10,029 nucleotides of DNA from Gammaproteobacteria bacterium (lineage in GTDB: Bacteria; Pseudomonadota; Gammaproteobacteria; Chromatiales; Chromatiaceae). Below, in pieces: positions 1-6,252 of the stretch (its first letter is position 1; each line of letters starts with the position of its first letter). Where the stretch lies: the NCBI GenBank assembly GCA_019136395.1, contig JAGVUH010000158.1, forward strand, positions 1 through 10,029, read 5' to 3'. The position numbers were made by a program, and so were the translations under genes. The notes below the pieces were generated by a model. That model had not been told where the DNA came from. It saw only the letters and a list, made by a program, of their open reading frames with translations, and did not search any database.

Positions 1-220
1 CCAGCTCGGCCAGCAGCCGGCCCTGGACGCGGGGGAGGGTACCGCCGTCGGCGCCCTCGGTGGCCAGCCCAGCTCCGGTCCTGGTGCCGCCATCCTCGAA
101 CAGCGCCTGCGCCAAGTGGAAGGCGATCCTTCGGAACTGATCCGCAACCAGTTCCGGATCGAAGAATTGCGCCAGCTTCGCGCCTCCGGCGGCACGCCGC
201 GTGAGACGCGGCCCTGGTGA
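1..220 (+). CDS. C-terminal end of a VWA/TPR protein (BatB/BatC-like), partial
   Basis: Only the last 72 residues are inside the window; the frame starts at base 2 and ends at the TGA at 218-220. The tail contains LEQRLRQVEGDPSELIRNQF followed by RIEELRQ. A run of this kind (a QVEGDP-like motif and a basic, glutamine-rich end) closes the fused VWA-TPR proteins of gammaproteobacterial Bat operons. In those operons a membrane VWA protein (BatA/BatB type) with MIDAS metal-binding domains is followed by BatD. Here a batD gene follows 134 bp downstream on the same strand, which supports the call. The upstream part of the tail is Gly/Ala/Gln-rich and probably a flexible linker. The VWA domain itself lies outside the window, so the family assignment rests on the short tail plus the neighbour. 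Confidence 0.68.
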   Translation, partial: QLGQQPALDAGEGTAVGALGGQPSSGPGAAILEQRLRQVEGDPSELIRNQFRIEELRQLRASGGTPRETRPW

Positions 221-254
221 GGGCGGGGTGGTTATGAGTAGCTGGTCAGACCCC

Positions 255-294
255 CTCTCCCCAACCCTCCCCCACCAGGGGGCAGGGTTAAGAG
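255..294. repeat. REP-like imperfect hairpin between the VWA/TPR gene and batD
   Basis: AACCCT (263-268) and AGGGTT (284-289) pair. After one C/C mismatch, CCCC (270-273) pairs with GGGG (279-282) around a short loop. An outer CTCT (255-258) can also pair with AGAG (291-294). C-rich runs of the form CCCTCTCCCCAACCCT...AGGG are a common style of dispersed intergenic palindrome in gammaproteobacteria. It sits in the 134-bp gap inside an apparent operon, so it may act as an RNA stabiliser or partial terminator. There is no following T-run. Confidence 0.5.
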
Positions 295-354
295 AATCAG
301 CAGCTTGTGTCGCCGAGGCCCTCCGGGGGCGTGAGGGTTTGAACGGGTACGGTC

Positions 355-2759
355 ATGAGTCCTAAATTCTTGCTGAACGCCCCTTCCTACCCGCGCCAGC
401 GCCCCGCGACTAGGGGGGCGAAGGTCGTGGCCTTCGCGGGGGCGCTCGCCCTGGCCCTTGGCCTGCTGCCCGCCAGCGGCATGGCCCAGGCTCCCTATCA
501 GCCCTGGGGATACCCTAACCCCTATGCCCCACCCGGTTGGCAGTTCCGGCCGGCGGAGCCCACGAATGCCCGGGGGGAGGCCCCGGCCCAACTGCCAGAG
601 ACGAAAGCGGCCCCGCTGGGATCGGCCCCTCAGTCCGGACCGGTGCCTCAGTCGGGTCATGCGCTTCAGCCGGGTCAGGCACCCCAGCCATTTCCTGCCC
701 CTCCCCAGGGACAGGGACCTCAGCCAACTCACGGTTCTCAGCCGGGTCATGCCCCTCAGCCCGGCCAGGCCCCTGAATGGGCAAGGGCCCTCCAGCCTGG
801 TCAGGCCTTCCCGCCTGGCATGCCGCCGGGATTACCCTATGGCCAGCCCCCAGGCGGGGCGGCCTTTGGCTATCCCTCCGCTCCCGGCTTTTGGCCGGGC
901 GCGCCCATGGCACCGCCCGCCGGCCCAGCCTGGACCGCTCCGACGCCAGCGCCGGCTCCGGCCACGCCGCCATCCGCGCCCTCAACCGCTGGCGGTCAAC
1001 CCCAGCCCCAAGCCCAACTCCACCAACAGCAGCAGCTCTGGCCCCGGCCTGCCCCTTCAGGCACCGCGCCGTCGCCCGCGCCGGCGGCTCCGTCCCCCTC
1101 ATCCCCGCTTCCCGCGTCGGCTCCGGCTCCCGCCCAGGCCCCCAGCCCCTTCACCCCGGGCGGACAGGCCATGGGACCCGGGGGCATGGCCCCTCCAGCC
1201 ACCGCCCCGGGCATCGGGTCGCCCTTTGGGGCCTTCCCGGGCTGGGGCATGGCCGGTCCCGGGGGCGCGACCAGTCCTTACGCGGGCCCCACCGGGGGTA
1301 TGTACGGTTCACCCTGGGGCCAGCCCGGGAGCCCCGCCGCCAGCGGTCGCGGCCCACGGCTGGAGGTGGAGCTCAAGGAGCGTCAGCCCTTCGTCCAGGA
1401 GAACGTCCTGCTCCACCTGCGGGTCGTCAGTGACCAGAACCTGGCCACCGCGACGCCGGAGCTGACCAGCGGCAACGACCTGATCGTGACCAAGCTGGAG
1501 GGGCCCAAGGCGGGTACCCGCGGGACCGCGGACGGCCGTCGCGAGATCCTCACCGAATTCGTCTACGTCCTCACCCCCCTGCGCGCCGCTGACCTGGCCC
1601 TGCCGCCCCTGAAGGTGACGGGGGAGACCGCCGGGGACGCCTACGGCTTCGGCCGCCAGCGTTTCGAGGTCAGCGGTGGCGAGGGTGTTCGCCTCCAGGC
1701 GCGCCCGCCCCTGGCCAGCGTGCAACCCTGGCTGCCCCTGCGCTCCCTGACGCTCAAGGCTAGCCTGGATGGTGCCGAGGAGATCCGTGCCGGGGAGCCG
1801 GTCGCCCTGGTCCTGGAACTTCAGGCCGTGGGCGCCATGGGTAATCAGCTCCCCAGTCTCGAACCCATGCTGGCCTCTCCCGACTACCGCGTCTATCGGG
1901 AGCGCGTCAGGCCAAGGTGGCCCCGGCCGGCGATCGCCTTGAGGGCTCCCGCGTCGAGCATTACACCCTGGTGCCCCGGGAGGGAGGGCGGGTGCGCCTA
2001 CCGGAGATCCGCATCCCCTGGTACAACGTCGTCACGGGTGGTCGCGATTGGGCCAGCCTGCCCCTGGGCCTGGGTAACGCCAGGGCCGCGGCGGAGGAAT
2101 CCCTGTTTTTCCGCGAGGGCGCGGGCTTCATCTGGCTGAGTCTCGTTGGCCTCTTGCTGCCAGTCCTGGGTTTTGGCATCGGGCTCTGGTACCGCGGCCG
2201 CCTGCTGGCGCCCGCGGCGCTGCTGGGCCAGGATACCTTCGGCGCGCGCCTGGGGCGTGGCGCCCGCGCCGCCGCGGGGGCGGCCAGCCGGCGCTGGGGC
2301 CAGGTCCGCGATCGCCTCCAGCCGGCACCCCTCTGGGGACGCCTGCGCGAGGCCCTGCGCGGGCTACTGCCATCCTCCAGCCGCTTCCTGTCCTGTCTGC
2401 ACGGCGCCAACCGCGAAGCCGACCCCGCCGTCTGGGCGCGCCGCTTCCAGGAGCAGGCCTGTCGCCATCTGTCGTCCGGCCCGCTCCCCGCCCAGCCCGG
2501 CGCCTTGCCCGGCCTCGCCGGTCAGCTCCTGCGCCTGCGGCCCGGCGCGGACCCGGAGCAGGTCAGACGCCTGCTGCGGCAACTGGACGGGGCCCTGTAT
2601 GGCGGCCAGGACATCGACTTCCCGCGCTGGAAAAAGGAGTTCGCCCGCCAGCTCGGCCGCGCCCAGAGCCTGCGGGGCTATGGTCACCGCGCTCGCAACC
2701 GCCGGCCCCGTATCGAACGTCCCCGCTTGCCGGCGCTCAATCCCCGCCCGGCCGGGTGA
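355..2759 (+). CDS. batD: BatD-like protein, disrupted by a frameshift near 1909
   Basis: BatD is a periplasmic, membrane-anchored partner of the VWA (BatA/BatB) proteins; Bat operons have been linked to oxidative stress tolerance and envelope functions. The start at ATG 355 gives a signal peptide with a basic n-region, a hydrophobic core (residues about 24-40) and a cleavage site after GMAQA. Residues about 50-332 are a low-complexity Pro/Gln/Gly/Ala region, unusual in BatD. The first BatD domain starts near residue 334 (RLEVELKERQPF, then EFVYVLTPLRAADLALPP). A second beta domain starts near 1720 (LRSLTLKASLDGAEEIRAGE). After DYRVYRERV the reading frame changes; the other frame continues with GDRLEGSRVEHYTLVPREGG and RLPEIRIPWYNV. 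A membrane helix follows (2127-2192), then a cytosolic tail with LYGGQDIDFPRWKKEF. Joined, the product is about 801 aa. As sequenced, translation from 355 would stop at 2139 with a wrong tail of about 75 residues. The BatD identity is strong; whether the break is real or a sequencing error is open. Confidence 0.85.
628..807 (+). repeat. 18-bp degenerate tandem repeat inside batD (10 units of 6 codons)
   Basis: Ten consecutive six-codon units stay exactly in register: PQSGPV, PQSGHA, LQPGQA, PQPFPA, PPQGQG, PQPTHG, SQPGHA, PQPGQA, PEWARA, LQPGQA. The consensus is P-Q-P-G-Q/H-A. The DNA of units such as CCTCAGTCGGGTCATGCG and CTTCAGCCGGGTCAGGCA shows it is a nucleotide repeat and not just biased composition. 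It lies in the linker between the signal peptide and the first BatD domain, so copy number changes would not disturb a folded domain. Confidence 0.85.
1900..1919 (+). other. Frameshift point in batD (one base missing)
   Basis: Upstream BatD sequence is read with codons at 1903-1905 and 1906-1908 (Arg, Val). Downstream BatD sequence is read with codons at 1911-1913, 1914-1916 and 1917-1919 (Ala, Lys, Val). Two bases (1909-1910) are left over, as expected if one base is missing. Reading GTC CAG GCC AAG would restore RVQAKVAPAGD. There is no slippery heptamer of the X XXY YYZ type, so programmed -1 shifting is unlikely. Confidence 0.75.
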
Positions 2760-2864
2760 AGCACCTTAGGTAATGTCCCGAAACCATCTCGGGCGCAAAT
2801 CCGCGACGGGATAAGGGACGCTGGCTGAAGGTGGGTGGCTTACGGTCCCGATAAGGGCCAGGCC
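2760..2864. terminator. Convergent gap with a weak hairpin, possible terminator
   Basis: The 105-bp gap between batD (+) and the small accessory gene (-) contains CCCGA (2777-2781) pairing with TCGGG (2789-2793) around a 7-nt loop. GTCCC (2775-2779) could instead pair with GGGAC (2815-2819). No T-run follows on either strand, so intrinsic termination is only a possibility suggested by the convergent position. Confidence 0.3.
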
Positions 2865-3035
2865 TCAGATTTCGTCCTCCACCCGTTTCTCCTCCAAGGC
2901 CCAGGCGCGGTCCTCCTGGGTCAGTTCGTCACGGGCGGCGTTGCGCCGCATCAGGCCATAGATGACGCTGATGAGGGTGACCGCGATGCAACCCAGGAAG
3001 GCGGTCAGGACGATGGGGTCTGGGATACCGAGCAT
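2865..3035 (-). CDS. Small one-helix accessory protein of the neighbouring symporter
   Basis: This is a 56-aa ORF with ATG at 3033-3035 (complement) and TGA at 2865-2867. A GGAG sits 7 bases before the start. The protein begins MLGIPDPIVLTAFLGCIAVT, has a single membrane helix (about residues 8-29), then a basic RR, and a charged soluble tail with EDRAWALEEKR and VEDEI at the end. Small single-helix proteins of this form lie directly beside certain sodium:solute symporter genes and are called symporter small accessory proteins; the one here lies 151 bp downstream of such a gene on the same strand. By analogy it would bind the transporter and affect its stability or gating; that role is inferred. 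Its small size makes it easy to miss. Confidence 0.8.
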   Translation of the reverse strand: MLGIPDPIVLTAFLGCIAVTLISVIYGLMRRNAARDELTQEDRAWALEEKRVEDEI

Positions 3036-3107
3036 GAGTCTCTCCGCGGGGATTCGGGGCGAATGTCAGAAAGGTCGATAGCGTCAGGGTGGCGGACGGG
3101 CGGGGCC

Positions 3108-3179
3108 ATCCCTGGGTCCCAAAAGCTGGGAAAGGTGGCTCCGGGTGCGTCGGGTTCGGAGGCTTCAGGGACCAGGGAT
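3108..3179. repeat. Imperfect inverted repeat between symporter and accessory gene
   Basis: ATCCCTGGGTCCC (3108-3120) is the near-exact reverse complement of GGGACCAGGGAT (3168-3179), with one extra G, flanking 47 bp. A shorter alternative hairpin TCCCA (3117-3121)/TGGGA (3127-3131) overlaps its left arm. It fills most of the 151-bp gap between the two genes of the - strand unit. It could be an mRNA structure that sets the ratio of transporter to small protein; there is no direct evidence for this. Confidence 0.4.
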
Positions 3180-3186
3180 GCCGGGC

Positions 3187-5025
3187 CTACCGCAACCGCT
3201 CCTTGGGAAAACAGACCTCCAGGTGCCGGGGGTCCACCGGCTTGGTCATCAGGCTGACCACCACCAGGGTGAGGATCGCCAGGGGCAGGGCGATGACGAT
3301 GGGGTCCACCATGGGCCAGTTGGGATAGTCCGCCAGCAGGCTGGTCTTGCCGCCGGTGACCTTCTGCACCAGGCCAATGGCGCCCGCCTCCCTCGACTTG
3401 ATCAGCAGCAGCCAGAAGAGGGAGAAGCCCATGCCCACCAGCATGGAGGCCAGGGCGCCGGTCCGCGTCGCCCGGCGCCAGAAGAGCCCGCCAATGTAGG
3501 CCGGCAGGAAGGTGGCGGCGCAGAGACCGAAGAAGATGGCCGTGAAGCGGGCGATCACGTACTCCTGGCGGACGGTGTAGCTGATGGTGACCGCCGCCAG
3601 CAGGCCGATCACGATGGCGACGCGCATCACCAGCACGCTGGGTTCTCGGCCGGGCTGGCCGGTCAGCCGCTCGAAAAGATCACGTCCGGCGGCGGTGCCG
3701 ATGGTGTGGAACTGGCTGGACATGGTGCTCATGGCCGCCGCCAGCAGGGCGAGGAAGAAGATCAGCCCGAACCAGCGGGGCAGGGCGGTGTTGATGTAGG
3801 TGGGGATGATCTGGTCCGGCTCGCCCTTGGCGTAGACCACGCTCGGGGCGCGGCCCCTGACCAGTTCCAGGGGCTGGCCGGCCGGGTCCCGGGCCGCCTC
3901 GCGGCTGGCGATGGCCATGGGCACCACCGTCGGCTGGTTGGTCTTGGGGTTGATGACGGGCGCCCACTGACCGGGGGTCGCCTCCTTCATCAGGCCCACC
4001 AGGGCATGACCGCTGGCGGGGTCGATCTCCTTGACCACCTGGCCCGTGAGCAGGGGGCCGTGCTGGGCGAACCAGGCGTTGGACAGGCTGCCTACCAGGT
4101 AGGGGGTGCCGACCAGCAGCAGGATGAAGACCGCCCCGGTGGGTACGGCGCGGTCCAGTTCTCGCCGGCTGCGGACGGTCATGAAGCGCACCACCAATTG
4201 GGGCTGGGCCAGGACGCCGATGCCGACGCCGAGGATGATGGCCGAGACCACCGTCCACCAGAGGTCATAACCAGGCGCCCCCCAGCCGAAGGCGGGCATC
4301 CGCGTCCAGCCCTCATGGCCCATGGCCTGGAGGCTGGGCGGGACCAGGTCGGCCAGGTCCGTCAGGGTACGGTGGGCCGGCTCGATCCCGCCCAGGCTGG
4401 AGTAGGTGAACCACAGCAGGTAGATCATGGCCAGGATCATGATGAAGCCCTGCAGGGTGTCGGTGTACATCACCGCCTTGAGCCCGCCGGGGATGACATA
4501 GGCGGCGGTGATCAGGGCCATGACCAGCAGGGCCACCTCGAAGCTGACCCCGAATTGGGTGACGACGAAGACCGAGCCGCCGGTCATCACCGCCGCCGAG
4601 TAGAGGGGCATGAAGAGGAAGATGACCAGCCCGGCCAGGACCTGGATGCCCTTGCTCTGATAGCGGGCCCCCAGCAGTTCCGGGAAGGTGTGGGCGGACA
4701 GGTGATGCCCCAGGCGCCGGGTAGGCTCACCCAGCAGGGTGAAGGCCAGCAGGATGCCGAACAGGATGTTGACGAAGGTGAGCCACATCAGCCCCATGCC
4801 GAACATGGCGGCGACCCCGCCGAAGCCGACGATGGCGGCGGTGGAAATGAAGGTGGCCGCGTAGGAGACCGCCATGACCACCGGATGGGCGCTGCGCCCT
4901 CCGACCAGAAAGTCCGCCGCCGTGCGCGTGCCCCGGTAGCCCAGCCAGCCGAGGTAGCCGGTGGTCAGCAGGTAACCGACGATGACGACAATGTCGATCC
5001 AATCCAGCGTGGCATGGCCAGCCAT
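3187..5025 (-). CDS. Sodium:solute symporter (SSS family)
   Basis: This is a 612-aa inner-membrane secondary transporter of the SSS family, which couples Na+ entry to uptake of a solute; the solute cannot be told from the sequence. The start at ATG 5023-5025 (complement) is preceded by AGAGGGGG at good spacing. About 13 hydrophobic segments are visible, starting with residues 9-29. Family marks include TFISTAAIVGFGGVAAMFGMG (57-77), the YTDTLQG motif after a helix (187-193), and AAAMSTMSSQFHTIGTAAGRD (429-448), the region that in SSS transporters holds the second Na+ site serine/threonines. An extra hydrophilic loop of about 90 residues (about 319-410) and a short C-terminal tail make it longer than the usual 480-550 aa. 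It forms a - strand unit with the small accessory gene and is transcribed divergently from the cytochrome genes. Confidence 0.9.
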   Translation of the reverse strand: MAGHATLDWIDIVVIVGYLLTTGYLGWLGYRGTRTAADFLVGGRSAHPVVMAVSYAATFISTAAIVGFGGVAAMFGMGLMWLTFVNILFGILLAFTLLGEPTRRLGHHLSAHTFPELLGARYQSKGIQVLAGLVIFLFMPLYSAAVMTGGSVFVVTQFGVSFEVALLVMALITAAYVIPGGLKAVMYTDTLQGFIMILAMIYLLWFTYSSLGGIEPAHRTLTDLADLVPPSLQAMGHEGWTRMPAFGWGAPGYDLWWTVVSAIILGVGIGVLAQPQLVVRFMTVRSRRELDRAVPTGAVFILLLVGTPYLVGSLSNAWFAQHGPLLTGQVVKEIDPASGHALVGLMKEATPGQWAPVINPKTNQPTVVPMAIASREAARDPAGQPLELVRGRAPSVVYAKGEPDQIIPTYINTALPRWFGLIFFLALLAAAMSTMSSQFHTIGTAAGRDLFERLTGQPGREPSVLVMRVAIVIGLLAAVTISYTVRQEYVIARFTAIFFGLCAATFLPAYIGGLFWRRATRTGALASMLVGMGFSLFWLLLIKSREAGAIGLVQKVTGGKTSLLADYPNWPMVDPIVIALPLAILTLVVVSLMTKPVDPRHLEVCFPKERLR

Positions 5026-5079
5026 GGAAGCCCCCTCTTGATGTTTGAACGCCCGCGATAGTCGGGGTGATGCCCACGG

Positions 5080-5098
5080 CCCTGGTCCTGATCCAGGG
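5080..5098 (-). other. Leader hairpin upstream of the symporter gene
   Basis: CCCTGG (5080-5085) and CCAGGG (5093-5098) form a perfect 6-bp stem with a 7-nt loop, about 55 bases upstream of the symporter start and therefore in its probable mRNA leader. A regulatory role is possible, but nothing beyond the stem supports one. Confidence 0.3.
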
Positions 5099-5259
5099 TG
5101 GGCGGCCGGGCGGCAGAATACATCAAACCGGGACGTTTTTTGCCAAGCGATGTCGGCCGTCCGTCCGGTGACAGGATGGCGGGTGGGGTGGTGCCTTCCT
5201 GGCGAGGGTGGCTGGGTAGCCGTCTGTAACGTCTCTTACCACCCTGGGTAAAAGGACGA

Positions 5260-5310
5260 AGGTCATAAAAATGTAATATAAGTATATTATTATAAATAAC
5301 GATATGTTGG
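5260..5310. promoter_or_regulatory. AT-rich island, probable divergent promoter region
   Basis: Within very GC-rich DNA, about 50 bp are almost entirely A/T (TCATAAAAATGTAATATAAG, then TATATTATTATAAATAAC). TATAAT-type -10 hexamers can be read on both strands; on the - strand TATAAT corresponds to 5294-5289. No convincing -35 sequence is at the right spacing. Its position, between the divergent symporter and DUF302/cytochrome units, makes it the best candidate for the promoters or a regulator/IHF site. Both mRNAs would then have leaders of more than 240 nt. The rest of the 543-bp gap (5026-5568) holds the symporter leader hairpin, a structured repeat and the DUF302 ribosome binding site; I see no gene in it. 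Confidence 0.45.
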
Positions 5311-5389
5311 TTGTTTGGACGGGGACCTGAGCGTCTGTTCACCCAGGTACCAAGGCCTTGACCATCGCCGTTTTATTTTCGCATGTATC

Positions 5390-5466
5390 CGGGCTAACCC
5401 TCATGAGGGGTCTCGCCACACCCCTGACGCTGCAAGACGGCTTTTGCCTCCGGAGGCTGTCTTTCG
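5390..5466 (+). ncRNA. Structured repeat element, copy 1 (leader of DUF302/cytochrome unit)
   Basis: A first hairpin is the palindrome CCCTCATGAGGG (5398-5409). It is followed by TCTCGCCACACC (5411-5422) and a second stem-loop. The second has an outer stem TGCAAGAC (5431-5438)/GTCTTTCG (5459-5466; one mismatch and one G-U), a 7-nt internal loop GGCTTTT (5439-5445), and an inner stem GCCT (5446-5449)/AGGC (5454-5457) with loop CCGG. GGC (5439-5441) can also pair with GCC (5446-5448), giving a competing fold. A similar element lies at 8564-8636. It ends about 100 nt before the DUF302 start. I cannot match it to a known riboswitch or RNA family; it could be a cis-regulatory RNA, a terminator of a short transcript, or a dispersed repeat. 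Confidence 0.45.
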
Positions 5467-5568
5467 CGCCGATACGGTAAGGGTCTCGGAAAACCGGAAG
5501 AGGACTGGCAAGGGATAGTACAGGCCACCCTGTCGCTATCAGTTCGGCTGTTGTCGTGGAGTCAATGC

Positions 5569-6129
5569 ATGTTTAAAGCCTTCATCGGTTTCGTCCTCGG
5601 TGTCCTGGTGGTCGCGGTCAGCGGTTACTTCATGATGCCCTCCCTGATGTTCAACGAGACGCCGAGCCCCTTCGGCTTCGAGGAAACCATCGCCCGCATC
5701 CAGCACAACATCGCCTCCGATCCTGAGCTAAAGGAAAAGGGCTGGTCCATCTCCGGGTTGCGCAATCCGGCCAAGGCCATCCAGACGGACGGTGGCAACG
5801 TCTTGCCGGTGATGATGATCGAGACCTGCGCCACCAAGTATTCCGGCCCTATCCTCAAGGAGGACAGCAGGCGCTTCCTGTCCATTCTCATGCCCTGCAA
5901 GATATCCGTATACAAAAAGCAGGATGGCAAGGTGTACATCGGTACCATGAACGCCGGCCTCATGGGCCAATTCTTCGGTCCCCTGGTGGGTGACATCATG
6001 GCTAAGGTGTCCCAGGATCAAAAGAAATTCCTGTACATGGACCCCAGCCTGCCAGCCCCGCCCATGATCATGCCCGGCACCGCGCCTGGCGGCGGCGGGA
6101 GTGGTGGTGGGGGCGGTGGCGGCTGCTAA
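5569..6129 (+). CDS. DUF302-domain protein, N-terminally membrane-anchored
   Basis: This is a 186-aa protein. ATG 5569 was chosen because GGAG at 5558-5561 lies 7 bases upstream; the frame is open from TTG 5551 but has no RBS there. Residues 4-21 form a membrane helix or uncleaved signal anchor (FIGFVLGVLVVAVSGYF follows MFKA). The DUF302 core covers about residues 35-130, with GFEETIARI (36-44), MIETCATKY (83-91), LMPCKISVYKK (107-117) and KVYIGTMNAG (121-130). C87 and C110 sit at positions where DUF302 proteins commonly carry cysteines. The C-terminus is odd: proline-rich, then GGGGSGGGGGGGC, ending in Cys186. DUF302 has no firmly established function, though members are frequent in sulfur oxidisers and near redox genes. 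Here it is the first gene of the unit with the octaheme cytochrome (123-bp gap) and cytochrome b, and would face the periplasm. Confidence 0.85.
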   Translation: MFKAFIGFVLGVLVVAVSGYFMMPSLMFNETPSPFGFEETIARIQHNIASDPELKEKGWSISGLRNPAKAIQTDGGNVLPVMMIETCATKYSGPILKEDSRRFLSILMPCKISVYKKQDGKVYIGTMNAGLMGQFFGPLVGDIMAKVSQDQKKFLYMDPSLPAPPMIMPGTAPGGGGSGGGGGGGC

Positions 6130-6169
6130 GACCCAGGCCCGTCGCTTCCGAGCGCCAGGCCTCGGGTCT
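6129..6169 (+). other. Long intercistronic hairpin after the DUF302 gene
   Basis: AGACCC (6129-6134) pairs with GGGTCT (6164-6169) and AGGCC (6135-6139) with GGCCT (6158-6162), with C6163 bulged. After a small internal loop, CGCT (6143-6146) pairs with AGCG (6151-6154) around the tetraloop TCCG. This gives 15 pairs in all. It begins at the last base of the DUF302 stop codon. It lacks a T-run, so it looks more like an RNA-stability or partial-termination element in the DUF302-octaheme cytochrome mRNA than a full terminator. Confidence 0.6.
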
Positions 6170-6252
6170 GGATGGCGGAAGCGGCAGGGTCATCATGGCA
6201 TCCGCTAGGTTGCCGCCGCGCACCCTCCTCAAGCCACCGCAAGACCAAGATC

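Noticed and set aside
458..1465. Overlapping open frames within the Pro-rich part of batD on both strands
   Set aside because: High GC leaves stops rare in all frames; only the 355 frame has a signal peptide and runs into BatD domains.
3145..5061. 638-codon open frame on the + strand opposite the symporter
   Set aside because: Its composition is Gly/Asp/His/Gln-rich without any fold or motif, typical of the antisense of a GC-rich membrane protein gene; the - strand frame has clear SSS motifs and an RBS.
5411..5466. Known riboswitch (cyclic di-GMP-I or guanidine-III) at the structured repeat
   Set aside because: Cyclic di-GMP-I riboswitches are common before cytochrome genes, but their conserved core is absent. 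A short CAAGACGGC resembles part of the guanidine-III motif, yet the rest of that motif is missing.
5315..5518. 67-codon open frame in the divergent intergenic region
   Set aside because: No RBS, non-ATG start, no hydrophobic or conserved pattern, and it runs through the structured repeat.
5551..5568. Upstream TTG start for the DUF302 protein
   Set aside because: GGAG at 5558-5561 is correctly spaced for ATG 5569 and would lie inside the longer frame.
6172..6252. Upstream in-frame start for the octaheme cytochrome
   Set aside because: It would put 27 extra residues before a perfectly placed signal peptide.
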